Shown: positions 1-8,851 of the stretch, in pieces
Layout of the letters: each line of letters opens with the position of its first letter
Position numbering within the stretch: the first letter of the stretch is position 1
Source: CAYGTK01 sp964352775
GTDB taxonomy: Bacteria > Bacteroidota > Bacteroidia > Chitinophagales > CAIOSU01
Direction of reading: 5' to 3'
Assembly: GCA_964352775.1 (NCBI GenBank)
Contig: CAYGTK010000005.1
Span: 1 to 56,810 of the forward strand
Length of the DNA stretch: 56,810 bases
Program-made: the position numbers and the translations under genes
Notes under the pieces: generated by a model
The model's input: the letters and a program-made list of their open reading frames with translations, nothing else
What the model was told of the DNA's origin: nothing
Databases searched by the model: none

Positions 1-63
1 TCAGCTGGATAGAGCATCTGCCTTCTAAGCAGACGGTCACAGGTTCGAATCCTGTAGCGATCA
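1..63 (+). tRNA. tRNA-Arg (anticodon TCT), 5' end cut by the window edge
   Basis: The anticodon stem TCTGC/GCAGA encloses the loop CTTCTAA, giving anticodon TCT (reads AGA). The T-arm is ACAGG-TTCGAAT-CCTGT. The 3' acceptor strand is AGCGATC with discriminator A at 63. The window opens inside the 5' half of the D-stem, so about 11 bases (acceptor 5' strand, positions 8-9 and two D-stem bases) are missing. CCA is not encoded. Confidence 0.93.
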
Positions 64-69
64 CTAGAT

Positions 70-104
70 AAAGCCTTACAGAAATGTAGGGCTTTGCTTT
101 TTTA
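70..104 (+). terminator. Rho-independent terminator after tRNA-Arg
   Basis: An 11-bp stem AAAGCCTTACA / TGTAGGGCTTT (one G-T wobble) closes a GAAA tetraloop and is followed by a T-rich tract. It starts 7 bases after the tRNA 3' end. Confidence 0.8.
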
Positions 105-156
105 TGTAGTATAGTTGAAAATGATAGTGTGCTATCGATATAGCTACTGTTCATCT

Positions 157-945
157 CTAGGGTTCCATCACTAACCGTATACCACCATTACCTCTTTTAT
201 GATGCGGGTGGTCGATGTTTCTAGCTGATCGCTCACAGTATTTCGCTGGGCTCATCCATGAGGCGCCTCTAGAAACTCGATACTTGTTCACCGCTGTATT
301 TACTGGGTTGTTAGCTGGGCTATTCTCATAGAATGAATTACTGTACCAATCTTCGCATAGCTCCCAGGCATTGCCGTTCATATCATATAGGTCTAGTTCA
401 TTAGGTTTCAGCTGTCCAACTTCATGCAATTTTTCACTCGCATTATCTTTTAGCCAGGCAACGGAATCAATACTGTTACTACCGCTGTAGGTAAATCCTT
501 TACTACCTTGTCCACCTTGTGCTGCATATTCCCATTCAGCTTCGGTTGGTAGGCGAAATTGCTTGCTAGTGCACTTGTTCAACTCCGTGATAAAATCTTG
601 TGTTTGCTCCCAGGTCATGTCATTAACGGGGCATTGTGGGCAATCAGTTTTCTCACTTGGGTTGTACCCCATTATGCTTGTCCAGAATTCTTGTGTCACT
701 TCAAATTTTCCGATGTAGAAATCGCTGAGCGATACAAGGTGCACAGGCTTAGCATCTTTCTTACCTGAGTTATCACCCATTTCAAACTGTCCACCTTTCA
801 CAAATACCATTTCTGTTGTTACCTCACCACAAGACACTTCAATAGTATTAATGGGGGCTTGTCCCTTTGCTGTAGCAGCTAGAAAGAAGAGACACAAAAA
901 CATGAAAAAACCTTGAAACAAAGCGGGAATTATTTCTCTAAACAT
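157..945 (-). CDS. Secreted SUMF1/formylglycine-generating-enzyme-fold protein
   Basis: 262 residues. An N-terminal hydrophobic export signal (about residues 1-29, ending near TAKGQ) is followed by one SUMF1 (FGE-sulfatase) domain. The family landmarks are present: a start strand with VKGGQFEMGD, then FRLPTEAEWEYAA, an NGNAWELCEDWYS segment (usually GNVWEWCxDWY) and RVSRGASW near the end. There is no lipobox cysteine, so it is probably periplasmic or exported rather than a lipoprotein. The fold is shared by true formylglycine-generating enzymes, gliding proteins GldK/GldJ and many carbohydrate-binding relatives, so the substrate cannot be named. It stands alone, ending toward the tRNA, with the next minus-strand gene 86 bases upstream. 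ATG start at 945; a later ATG at 903 would cut into the signal peptide. Confidence 0.85.
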   Translation of the reverse strand: MFREIIPALFQGFFMFLCLFFLAATAKGQAPINTIEVSCGEVTTEMVFVKGGQFEMGDNSGKKDAKPVHLVSLSDFYIGKFEVTQEFWTSIMGYNPSEKTDCPQCPVNDMTWEQTQDFITELNKCTSKQFRLPTEAEWEYAAQGGQGSKGFTYSGSNSIDSVAWLKDNASEKLHEVGQLKPNELDLYDMNGNAWELCEDWYSNSFYENSPANNPVNTAVNKYRVSRGASWMSPAKYCERSARNIDHPHHKRGNGGIRLVMEP

Positions 946-1031
946 AGGTATCGTAGGAGTAGAATTAAGGAATATAACACTACAGCTAAACTACAAAATA
1001 GCTTCCTGCTAGTAATCGTTTGCTGGTTGTT

Positions 1032-1259
1032 CTATTCAGACCTATCCATAGGCATATCGTCATACATCACACCTTCATCCCACTTGTATTGGCTGGGTTC
1101 GCCATCTTTTAGTACTCTTACCACCATCCATATCATAAAGAAAGGCAGCACAATAAATAAGCCCATAATAACTTCCTCAGGACCATTAAATTGAGGCATT
1201 ACGGTGTAGATCAATAATAAACTGGTAGTTAAAATAACAGGGAACTTGATATTCTTCAT
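1032..1259 (-). CDS. Small two-helix membrane protein of unknown function
   Basis: 75 residues. Two hydrophobic segments (about 5-22 and 30-48) are separated by a short PQFNGPEE loop and followed by an acidic, aromatic tail (SQYKWDEGVMYDD). I do not recognise a named family. It is divergent from ccoI, with 159 bases between the two starts. That spacer holds two overlapping palindromes of FNR/CRP type, so it may be oxygen-regulated with the cbb3 genes. This is inference from position only. Confidence 0.65.
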   Translation of the reverse strand: MKNIKFPVILTTSLLLIYTVMPQFNGPEEVIMGLFIVLPFFMIWMVVRVLKDGEPSQYKWDEGVMYDDMPMDRSE

Positions 1260-1343
1260 AACTGAACTGTTTTACCTACTAATTACAAATAACGTTGCCC
1301 GATCGTTCATAGAAGCCTTATACAGCCTAGCTTGGTAACTACA

Positions 1344-1371
1344 GTCACCTCATCAGGTGACTAATGTCACC
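1344..1371. promoter_or_regulatory. Two overlapping FNR/CRP-type palindromes between ccoI and the divergent gene
   Basis: GTCACCT-CATC-AGGTGAC (1344-1361) is a perfect 7-bp inverted repeat. GGTGAC-TAAT-GTCACC (1356-1371) is a perfect 6-bp inverted repeat with the N4 spacing typical of Fnr-type dimers (GTGAC-N4-GTCAC). A weak -7-like box CACCTTTG lies at 1393-1400, which would put the second palindrome near -43, a class II activator position. Confidence 0.6.
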
Positions 1372-1418
1372 CCTAAGAAAACCCGCCTTACTCACCTTTG
1401 TAAGGAACAACTATTAAA

Positions 1419-3821
1419 ATGACCGAGGTATCCGATCTTCAGGGCGTTAAGTGCTACCATTGTGGGCTTGACTGTGACGATGAGCCAATTCTGGCCCAAG
1501 AGAAGTCTTTCTGTTGCGTAGGTTGTAAAACAGTTTTCGAGATACTAGATGAGGGTGATCTATGTGCTTATTATGACGTAGCCAATACCCCAGGCATTAG
1601 CCTGAAAGACAAACGAGCCTCGCACGGCTTCGCTTACCTACTCGATGAAAAGATAAAACGCCAGCTACTCAGCTTTAGTAATGGCGAGGTAGCTAAAGTC
1701 ACTTTCTTTCTGCCCCAAATACACTGTGCGGCTTGCATTCAATTGCTAGAGCAGCTTTACAAGTTGCATCCCGCCATTACGCAATGCAGGGTCAACTTCG
1801 TTCGCCGAGAATTAACGGTTACCTATCAGCAAGAAGAAATGAACCTTGCTGAACTAGCTGAACTGCTAGACAGTATTGGCTATACACCAGATATAAGCCT
1901 ATCGGATGCAGAGAATAAAAAGCCAAAAACAGATAGAGCTTATTTCTACCGCCTTGGTGTAGCAGGTTTTTCCTTTGGCAATATCATGCTATTCAGTTTT
2001 CCCGAATACCTTGGCATGGACAAGTATTTGGATGGTTCGTTCTCGCAGTATTTCGGCTACTTGAATTTATTTCTTGCTCTGCCCGTAGTATTCTACAGCG
2101 GTCAAGAGTTCTTCCGTTCGGCCTATCATGGCATTAAGGCAAAGCAGCTCAATTTAGACATCCCCATCAGCCTAGGTATTCTAGTGCTGTTTATCAGAAG
2201 TACTGCAGAAATAGTGCTTCAGATTGGCGCAGGCTACATGGATTCCCTAGCGGGATTGGTATTCTTCCTACTTATTGGCAAGTGGTTTCAGCGACGAACC
2301 TATGAGCAACTTTCTTTCGATAGAGATTATAAAAGTTACTTCCCAATCGCTATTACCCGATACAATGGTGAAGAGGAAGAAACCGTGCCAATTGCCAATA
2401 TTGAAGTGGGTGATAAACTGTTGATCCGCAACGGCGAAGTAATTCCTGCTGACGGTATTCTGCTAGAAGGCGAGGCAAACATTGACTACAGCTTTGTAAC
2501 TGGAGAAGCCGAACCAGAATTCATTCCTTTAGCGGGGCAAGTGTATGCAGGTGGTAGACAAATAGGTGGTGCAATTCGCCTACAACTGACCAAAAATGTA
2601 TCACAAAGCTACCTCACCCAACTCTGGGGCGATGAAGCTTTTGCCAGTCCTGAAAAAGTAGGTTTAAGCACCTTGGCCGATAATGCTGCCCGCTATTTCA
2701 CACCTGCTATTTTGGCTATTGCCTTCCTCTCAGGGGGGTATTGGCTACAGTACGATACAGCTATGTCTATGCGAGTTTTTACTGCCGTATTAATAGTGGC
2801 TTGCCCATGTGCCTTGGCTTTATCTGTACCCTTTACTTTGGGTAATGCCCAACGCATATTAGGTCATATGGGCTTATACATCAAGAACTTGGCTGTGATA
2901 GAACGACTGTACAATACCAGCGCCATCGTGTTTGATAAAACAGGAACACTTACGCTAAACAAAAAGCAAGAACTACGCTACGAAGGCATTCCAATAAATG
3001 CAGCAGGACTCAACAGTATCAAAAGCTTGGTCAAGCAAAGCAATCACCCTATTAGTAAATTGCTAGGGGCTTCATTACCCGGTTCAGGGAAGTTGAATGT
3101 GGCCTTTTTTAAAGAGTCTGTTGGTCAAGGGATAGAGGGGCTTGTTGGTGAAACCTACATCAGAGTAGGTAAGCGATCTTTTGTATCAGAGGACCACTTT
3201 GGGGAAACTGAAAAAGGAAGTGTGTGGGTAAGTATTGATGGCGAAATAATGGGCTGTTTTGAAATAGCTGTCTCCTATCGCGAAGGCTTGAAGGACATTA
3301 TCAGTGATCTACAGAAAAACTATTCCCTCTCCCTTTTAAGTGGTGATAACGATAGCGAAAAGGGGAACCTCAGATCCATATTTGGACAAGAAGTTCCATT
3401 ACAATTTAAAAGTTCTCCAAAAGACAAATTGAATTACCTACGTACCCTACAAAGCAATGGTGCCAAGGCCATTATGCTGGGCGATGGATTGAACGATGCA
3501 GGGGCATTGAAAGAAAGCTCAGTTGGCATTGCCGTATCCGATGATGTAAACAACTTCTCACCTGCGTGCGATGCTATTCTGGGTGGCGACAATTTTGGTG
3601 ATCTACCTAAGCTACTTCGTTACGCCAAGTCATCAGTAAGGTTGGTTTATGGCGCTTTCGGTATTTCTCTGCTATACAATTTAGTGGGTTTGGCCTTTGC
3701 TGTGCAGGGTTTATTATCTCCATTGGTAGCGGCAATTCTTATGCCTTTAAGCTCCATCACTGTAGTACTATTCGGTACAGTTTCCACCTATTTACTGGCG
3801 AAATACACGGTAAGAAAATGA
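1419..3821 (+). CDS. ccoI: Cu(+)-exporting P1B-type ATPase for cbb3 oxidase assembly (CcoI/FixI)
   Basis: 800 residues. The N-terminus has the cysteine-rich putative metal-binding domain typical of CcoI-type pumps (CYHCGLDC at 12-19, FCCVGC at 31-36). An HMA domain with HCAAC (102-106) follows, then a membrane domain. P-type ATPase signatures are intact: CPC copper-transport motif at 462-464, phosphorylation Asp506 in DKTGTLT, the HP dipeptide at 543-544 in the N-domain, and GDGLND at 688-693. The family moves Cu(I) across the inner membrane to supply CuB of cbb3 oxidase. It is first in a row of cco genes on the same strand, with ccoS starting 79 bases after its stop. An FNR-like palindrome precedes it. 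Confidence 0.95.
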   Translation: MTEVSDLQGVKCYHCGLDCDDEPILAQEKSFCCVGCKTVFEILDEGDLCAYYDVANTPGISLKDKRASHGFAYLLDEKIKRQLLSFSNGEVAKVTFFLPQIHCAACIQLLEQLYKLHPAITQCRVNFVRRELTVTYQQEEMNLAELAELLDSIGYTPDISLSDAENKKPKTDRAYFYRLGVAGFSFGNIMLFSFPEYLGMDKYLDGSFSQYFGYLNLFLALPVVFYSGQEFFRSAYHGIKAKQLNLDIPISLGILVLFIRSTAEIVLQIGAGYMDSLAGLVFFLLIGKWFQRRTYEQLSFDRDYKSYFPIAITRYNGEEEETVPIANIEVGDKLLIRNGEVIPADGILLEGEANIDYSFVTGEAEPEFIPLAGQVYAGGRQIGGAIRLQLTKNVSQSYLTQLWGDEAFASPEKVGLSTLADNAARYFTPAILAIAFLSGGYWLQYDTAMSMRVFTAVLIVACPCALALSVPFTLGNAQRILGHMGLYIKNLAVIERLYNTSAIVFDKTGTLTLNKKQELRYEGIPINAAGLNSIKSLVKQSNHPISKLLGASLPGSGKLNVAFFKESVGQGIEGLVGETYIRVGKRSFVSEDHFGETEKGSVWVSIDGEIMGCFEIAVSYREGLKDIISDLQKNYSLSLLSGDNDSEKGNLRSIFGQEVPLQFKSSPKDKLNYLRTLQSNGAKAIMLGDGLNDAGALKESSVGIAVSDDVNNFSPACDAILGGDNFGDLPKLLRYAKSSVRLVYGAFGISLLYNLVGLAFAVQGLLSPLVAAILMPLSSITVVLFGTVSTYLLAKYTVRK

Positions 3822-3848
3822 AGAAGGTAACTAAGGTCATAGTACAGG

Positions 3849-3862
3849 GTGACATAAGTCAA
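3849..3862 (+). promoter_or_regulatory. FNR-type operator before ccoS-ccoNO
   Basis: GTGAC-ATAA-GTCAA has the same half-sites and N4 spacing as the palindrome before ccoI (GTGAC-TAAT-GTCAC). Its centre is about 42 bases upstream of the start predicted from the -7 box at 3885-3892, the usual class II activator distance for Fnr-family proteins. Confidence 0.6.
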
Positions 3863-3884
3863 TGTCCACGCTTTAGGGCAAACG

Positions 3885-3892
3885 TAATTTTG
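3885..3892 (+). promoter_or_regulatory. Bacteroidota -7 promoter box for ccoS-ccoNOQP
   Basis: TAATTTTG is a perfect match to the Bacteroidota consensus TAnnTTTG. It leaves a very short leader before the ccoS ATG at 3901. Confidence 0.5.
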
Positions 3893-3900
3893 AAGTAATA

Positions 3901-4062
3901 ATGAGTGCGATATACATTTTAGTAGGAATTAGCCTGATAGTGGCCTTAGGGTTTTTAGCCGCTTTCTTTTGGGCCGTGAGAGACGACCAGTTCGAAGACG
4001 ACCAGACTCCTGCCATTCGCATGCTACTAGACAACAAACGAAAAACAACCGATAATAAATAG
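3901..4062 (+). CDS. ccoS: cbb3-type oxidase assembly protein CcoS
   Basis: 53 residues. One N-terminal transmembrane helix (about 4-24, IYILVGISLIVALGF...) is followed by the CcoS hallmark FFWAVRDDQFED and a short polar tail. CcoS proteins are small single-span membrane proteins needed for cofactor insertion (hemes and CuB) into the catalytic subunit. It ends 6 bases before ccoNO and sits between ccoI and the structural genes, the usual place for ccoS. Confidence 0.92.
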   Translation: MSAIYILVGISLIVALGFLAAFFWAVRDDQFEDDQTPAIRMLLDNKRKTTDNK

Positions 4063-4068
4063 ACAGCA

Positions 4069-6216
4069 ATGAAGACCATTGAAAAGTTTTACTATGACAA
4101 CACCATCGTAAGAAATTTTGCTTACGCTACCATGCTATGGGGGTTGGTGGGAATGCTGGTGGGGCTAATAATAGCCATACAGATGTTCCTCCCAGAAATG
4201 AACTTGGGATTAAAGTATACCACCTTCGGGCGTTTAAGGCCACTGCATACCAATGCGGTGATCTTTGCATTTGTGGGTAATGGTATATTCATGGGGGTAT
4301 ACTACTCGCTACAGCGTCTATTAAAAACGCGCATGTTCAATGATGTATTAAGCCGCATCCACTTTTGGGGTTGGCAAATGATCATTGTATCAGCAGCCAT
4401 AACACTTCCTTTAGGTTTTACTTCTGGTAAAGAATATGCGGAGTTGGAATGGCCTATAGATATTGCCATCGCCTTGGTTTGGATAGTATTTGGTATCAAT
4501 ATGTTCGGTACTATCCTTAAGCGCAGAGAACGTCACCTGTATGTGGCCGTTTGGTTCTACATTGCAACTTGGGTAACGGTAACGGTGCTTCACGTAGTTA
4601 ACTCTATGGAGCTTCCAGTTGGCTTATTCAAAAGTTACTCTGTTTACGCAGGCGTGCAAGACGCTTTGGTACAGTGGTGGTATGGCCACAATGCAGTAGC
4701 ATTTTTCTTAACTACACCTTACTTGGGCTTGATGTACTACTTCATTCCTAAAGCGGCCAACCGCCCAGTTTACTCTTACAGATTATCCATCATTCACTTC
4801 TGGGCCTTAATATTCCTTTACATCTGGGCTGGCCCTCATCACTTATTATACACCAGCCTTCCTGATTGGGCGCAGAGCTTGGGTACCGTATTCTCAATTA
4901 TGCTCATAGCACCTAGTTGGGGGGGTATGTTGAATGGACTATTGACCCTACGCGGAGCTTGGGATAAAGTACGTGAAATGCCAGAATTGAAGTTTATGGT
5001 AGTAGCGGTTACCGCATACGGTATGTCTACACTGGAAGGACCAATGCTTTCATTGAAAAGTGTTAATGCCATCAGTCACTTTACTGACTGGACCATAGCT
5101 CACGTGCACATTGGTGCATTGGGTTGGAATGGCTTTTTAACCTTTGGTATGTTATACTGGTTGATACCACGAATATTCCGCACTAAACTGTACTCCACCA
5201 AGTTGGCTAACGCACACTTCTGGATCGGTTCATTGGGTATCATTATATACGCAGTGCCTATGTACTGGGCGGCATTTGCTCAATGGGGAATGTGGCAAAA
5301 ATTCAATGCTGACGGCTTCTTACAGTTTCCTAACTTTTTAGAGACCGTTACACAAATACTACCAATGTACGTAGCTCGTGCAGTAGGGGGTGGCTTGTTC
5401 TTAGTAGGAGCAATGACCATGACCTATAACTTGATGAAAACTGCTGGGCAAGGTTCTTTCCTTGCGGAAGAAGAAGACGAAGCTCCCGCTTTGGAAGCAA
5501 TGGGTAAAGCACCTAAAGGCGAATACTGGCACCGTTGGATCGAGCGTCGCCCTATCCAAATGCTAATTGGTAGCTTGGTATTGATCTTGATAGGTGGTAT
5601 TGTAGAAATGGTGCCAACATTCGTTGTAAGCTCTAATGTACCTACCATCGCCTCTGTTAAACCCTATACACCACTAGAGTTACACGGTAGAGACATTTAT
5701 GTAGCAGAAGGCTGTTACGTTTGTCACTCTCAAATGATCCGCCCATTCCGCCACGAAACGGAACGCTATGGCGAGTACTCTAAAGCTGGGGAATTTGTTT
5801 ACGATCACCCATTCCAATGGGGGTCTAAGCGCACAGGGCCAGATCTTCACCGTGTGGGTGCTAAGTATCCAGATTCTTGGCACTACTTCCACATGATGGA
5901 TCCGCGAAGCATGTCTCCTGGTTCTGTTATGCCACCATATGCTTGGCTATTAGATGACAAGATAGATGTGAGTTCTACTGCTGTTAAAATAAGGGCCATG
6001 CAAACGCTTGGTGTACCCTATCCTGAAGGCTACGATGCTATTGCTAATGATGACTTGAAAGAACAAGCTGACGAAATAGTAGCTCGCCTTAAAGCAGAGA
6101 AAGTGGAAGATGAACTACAAGGCGATGAGCAAATAATTGCCTTGATAGCCTACTTGCAACGTTTGGGTACCGACATTAAGGCGCAGCCTGAACAATTATC
6201 TCAACTGAAAAACTGA
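4069..6216 (+). CDS. ccoNO: cbb3-type cytochrome c oxidase, fused subunits I and II (CcoNO)
   Basis: 715 residues: a 12-helix CcoN domain (about 1-480) joined to a CcoO-type monoheme cytochrome c domain (about 500-700). The CcoN active-site ligands are visible: H207 in WWYGHNAV, the CuB pair H257-H258 in GPHHLLY, and H345/H347 in IAHVHIG near the heme sites. CcoO has one heme c site, C549-x-x-C552-H553, followed by the family sequence QMIRPFRHETERYG. CcoNO reduces O2 to water with electrons from the c-type hemes and pumps protons. Separate ccoN and ccoO genes are the rule in Proteobacteria; the fusion is common in Bacteroidota. ccoQ starts 5 bases downstream. Confidence 0.96.
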   Translation: MKTIEKFYYDNTIVRNFAYATMLWGLVGMLVGLIIAIQMFLPEMNLGLKYTTFGRLRPLHTNAVIFAFVGNGIFMGVYYSLQRLLKTRMFNDVLSRIHFWGWQMIIVSAAITLPLGFTSGKEYAELEWPIDIAIALVWIVFGINMFGTILKRRERHLYVAVWFYIATWVTVTVLHVVNSMELPVGLFKSYSVYAGVQDALVQWWYGHNAVAFFLTTPYLGLMYYFIPKAANRPVYSYRLSIIHFWALIFLYIWAGPHHLLYTSLPDWAQSLGTVFSIMLIAPSWGGMLNGLLTLRGAWDKVREMPELKFMVVAVTAYGMSTLEGPMLSLKSVNAISHFTDWTIAHVHIGALGWNGFLTFGMLYWLIPRIFRTKLYSTKLANAHFWIGSLGIIIYAVPMYWAAFAQWGMWQKFNADGFLQFPNFLETVTQILPMYVARAVGGGLFLVGAMTMTYNLMKTAGQGSFLAEEEDEAPALEAMGKAPKGEYWHRWIERRPIQMLIGSLVLILIGGIVEMVPTFVVSSNVPTIASVKPYTPLELHGRDIYVAEGCYVCHSQMIRPFRHETERYGEYSKAGEFVYDHPFQWGSKRTGPDLHRVGAKYPDSWHYFHMMDPRSMSPGSVMPPYAWLLDDKIDVSSTAVKIRAMQTLGVPYPEGYDAIANDDLKEQADEIVARLKAEKVEDELQGDEQIIALIAYLQRLGTDIKAQPEQLSQLKN

Positions 6217-6221
6217 CCATA

Positions 6222-6410
6222 ATGTATAAAGAAGTATTACGGGCAATAGAGGGCATAAGCATCTACCCTATTATATCATTAACCATTTTTTTTCTTTCGT
6301 TCACCTTTATGATGGTAAGAGTAATGCGTACCAGCAAAAAGTCGATAGAATACATGTCTGACCTACCATTAGGGTCAAGTAAAGAGGATAACATCATCAC
6401 TACCAACTAA
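6222..6410 (+). CDS. ccoQ: CcoQ/FixQ-like small oxidase subunit
   Basis: 62 residues. One transmembrane helix (about 14-35) is followed by a basic stretch and the short motif YMSDLPL seen in Bacteroidota CcoQ-like proteins. It lies 5 bases after ccoNO and 7 before ccoP. Sequence conservation of CcoQ is weak, so the name rests on size, topology and position. Confidence 0.85.
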   Translation: MYKEVLRAIEGISIYPIISLTIFFLSFTFMMVRVMRTSKKSIEYMSDLPLGSSKEDNIITTN

Positions 6411-6417
6411 TACAGCT

Positions 6418-7413
6418 ATGATGAAAAGTACAGATAAAAATATGCGCCTTAAAATGACCACAGCTATATTGGTGGCAAGCGCGGCAAGTGTTTTTGCACA
6501 AGCAGAAGAGCAGGTCTCTTTTCTAGATCATTACGAAGACACCATCATCTATGGACTGGTAGGGGTTACGCTATTGATCATGATAGGAGTGATCATCGCT
6601 TTGAACAACATGCTGATGGGCGAAGTGCAAGAGCTTCGTCAAAAATTGAAGAAAGCCCGCGGTGAAGAAGTTACAGCTTCAGACATAGAGCCAGACTTGT
6701 TCGGTAGCATCGTAAAGCAAATGACCGATACAGTTCCTATTGAAGCTGAGGATGAAATAAAACTCAACCACAACTACGATGGCATTGAAGAGTTAGATAA
6801 CAACTTACCACCTTGGTGGAAAATGTTATTCTATGCTTCTATCGCTTGGGGTGTTGTTTATTTCGCTTACTACCACATATTTGATTATGGCGTGCTTTCT
6901 GGTGAAGAATACAACATAGAAATGGCCGAGGCTGAAATAGCTCGTGAAAAATACCTGGAAAAAGTAGCCGACTTAGTGAATGAAACCAATGTAACGCTAC
7001 TGGCCGATGCTTCTAGCTTAGATGTGGGAAAAGAGATCTATCTAGGTAAATGTGCGGCTTGTCACGGTCAACTGGGTGAAGGCTTAGTAGGCCCGAACTT
7101 TGCCGATAACTACTGGATACATGGGGGAACCATTAAAGATGTATTTAGCACAGTTAAGTATGGTGTTCCAGCTAAGGGTATGATACCATGGCAAACACAA
7201 CTGAAACCGTTAGAGATGCAACAAGTATCCAGTTACATATTGACCTTACAGGGTACTAACCCACCAAACCAAAAAGAACCTCAAGGCGAATTGATGGATG
7301 GAACAGGAGAAGAACCAGATGCGGCTCCGACCGATACCACTACAACTGCTGATGCAGACGTAGCGGTAGTGTTGCAACGAAGCAAGACATACTGGGGACT
7401 TTTTTCACGGTGA
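6418..7413 (+). CDS. ccoP: cbb3 oxidase cytochrome c subunit CcoP (single heme)
   Basis: 331 residues. An N-terminal hydrophobic segment and a second helix (about 35-55) are followed by the CcoP N-terminal signature (DGIEELDNNLPPWWK, then a third helix near 140-158) and one cytochrome c domain with C212-A-A-C215-H216. The tail is low-complexity and acidic, rich in Thr/Asp. CcoP passes electrons from soluble cytochromes to CcoO. Proteobacterial CcoP is diheme; only one CxxCH is present here, which is usual for Bacteroidota. The start could be either of two adjacent ATGs (6418, 6421). Confidence 0.94.
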   Translation: MMKSTDKNMRLKMTTAILVASAASVFAQAEEQVSFLDHYEDTIIYGLVGVTLLIMIGVIIALNNMLMGEVQELRQKLKKARGEEVTASDIEPDLFGSIVKQMTDTVPIEAEDEIKLNHNYDGIEELDNNLPPWWKMLFYASIAWGVVYFAYYHIFDYGVLSGEEYNIEMAEAEIAREKYLEKVADLVNETNVTLLADASSLDVGKEIYLGKCAACHGQLGEGLVGPNFADNYWIHGGTIKDVFSTVKYGVPAKGMIPWQTQLKPLEMQQVSSYILTLQGTNPPNQKEPQGELMDGTGEEPDAAPTDTTTTADADVAVVLQRSKTYWGLFSR

Positions 7414-7426
7414 AAACTGAACAACT

Positions 7427-8851
7427 ATGATACCGGGAACAGAGCAGAACGAAGATTTTAGAGATAGCCTCTCCACACTAGATGAGAGCGGTAATAGGAA
7501 ATGGATATACCCCAAGAAGCCTAAGGGGAGATTCTATAAGTGGCGCTCTATACTTAGCGTGTTTTTCCTTGGCTTCTTATTCTCTGCGCCTTTCATTAAG
7601 ATAAACGGAGAGCCTTTATTGCTCTTCAATTTATTAGAGCGCAAGTTCGTTCTGTTCGGTGTGATTTTTTGGCCGCAAGATTTCCACCTATTTATGTTGG
7701 CGATGATAGCGTTGATCGTATTCATCATCATTTTCACTGTAGTATTTGGACGGATATTTTGTGGGTGGATATGCCCGCAGACTATTTTCATGGAGCTGGT
7801 TTTCCGAAAAATAGAATACTGGATAGAAGGCGATCACAATAAACAACGTAAGCTAGATGCTGCCCCGTGGACTCGTGATAAAGTGATGAAGAAGGGCTTT
7901 AAGCATTTTCTGTTTCTTGCCATCTCCTTTTTAATAGCTAACACCTTTTTGGCCTACATAATTGGTGTAGATGCTTTGAAAAAACTGATAATACATCCAC
8001 CAACAGATAACTTGTCTACTTTCATTGCAGTGGTGGTTTTCTCTGGGGCGTTCTACTTTGTGTTCTCTCGCTTTCGCGAGCAGGTATGTACTAATGTTTG
8101 TCCTTATGGTCGTTTGCAAGGGGTGCTATTAGATAACGATTCTATAGTAGTAGCTTATGATAACGTTCGCGGCGAGCCACGCGGAAAAATGAAAAAGAAT
8201 AAAGACCCTCTGGAGGTGATAACTTCCAAATTAGGCGATTGTATTGATTGTACCCTTTGTGTTCAAGTGTGCCCTACGGGTATAGATATACGAAACGGCA
8301 CACAACTAGAGTGTGTAAATTGTACCGCTTGTATAGATGCCTGCGACGAGGTGATGGATAAAATAGACCGCCCACGCGGCTTGATCCGTTACGATTCTTA
8401 TAATGGCATTATGGAAGGTAATGGAGGCTTTAAGTTTACTAAGCGGGTAATGGCTTACTCTGTAGTCTTGGTGCTACTATTGGGTGTGCTAGGGTTTTCG
8501 CTAGGTAGCAGGGCCGATTTCGAGGCTACCATTCTTCGCACTCCTGGTCAACTCTACCAACGTGCCGACGATGGAACCATCAGCAATTTATACAACATCC
8601 AGTTCATTAATAAACAGAACGAGGCCTTTCCTATCCGATTAGAACTCACCTCACACGAAGGAACTGTAGAAATGATAGGGGAGCAAGAATTGAGAATACC
8701 AGCTCAAGGTTTCATCAAATCTGTATTCTTTGTGAAAATTGACCCGAAAGAATTGGATAGCCGAAAAACCAATGTGAAGATAAAAGTGCTTTCTGGAGAC
8801 AGAGAGATAGATATGGTAACAACCGCCTTTATGGGGCCTAAAACGAAATGA
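7427..8851 (+). CDS. ccoG: cbb3 oxidase accessory protein CcoG (FixG/RdxA), membrane ferredoxin
   Basis: 474 residues with several membrane helices, two 4Fe-4S cluster motifs and a C-terminal Ig-like FixG domain. FCGWICPQ (first Cys 112) is followed by the ferredoxin cysteines C272-x2-C275-x2-C278-x3-C282-P and C296-x2-C299-x2-C302-x3-C306. CcoG reduces Cu(II) to Cu(I) for oxidase assembly in studied systems. It follows ccoP by 13 bases and overlaps ccoH by 4 bases (ATGA), so the two are translationally coupled. Confidence 0.95.
   Translation: MIPGTEQNEDFRDSLSTLDESGNRKWIYPKKPKGRFYKWRSILSVFFLGFLFSAPFIKINGEPLLLFNLLERKFVLFGVIFWPQDFHLFMLAMIALIVFIIIFTVVFGRIFCGWICPQTIFMELVFRKIEYWIEGDHNKQRKLDAAPWTRDKVMKKGFKHFLFLAISFLIANTFLAYIIGVDALKKLIIHPPTDNLSTFIAVVVFSGAFYFVFSRFREQVCTNVCPYGRLQGVLLDNDSIVVAYDNVRGEPRGKMKKNKDPLEVITSKLGDCIDCTLCVQVCPTGIDIRNGTQLECVNCTACIDACDEVMDKIDRPRGLIRYDSYNGIMEGNGGFKFTKRVMAYSVVLVLLLGVLGFSLGSRADFEATILRTPGQLYQRADDGTISNLYNIQFINKQNEAFPIRLELTSHEGTVEMIGEQELRIPAQGFIKSVFFVKIDPKELDSRKTNVKIKVLSGDREIDMVTTAFMGPKTK

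Noticed and set aside
125..138. Palindrome GATAG-TGTG-CTATC downstream of the SUMF1 gene
   Set aside because: The stem is only 5 bp, with no T tract on either strand. Too weak to call a terminator or operator.
913..1194. Plus-strand frame of 93 codons across the two minus-strand genes
   Set aside because: It overlaps both better-supported genes and has no recognisable domain or promoter.
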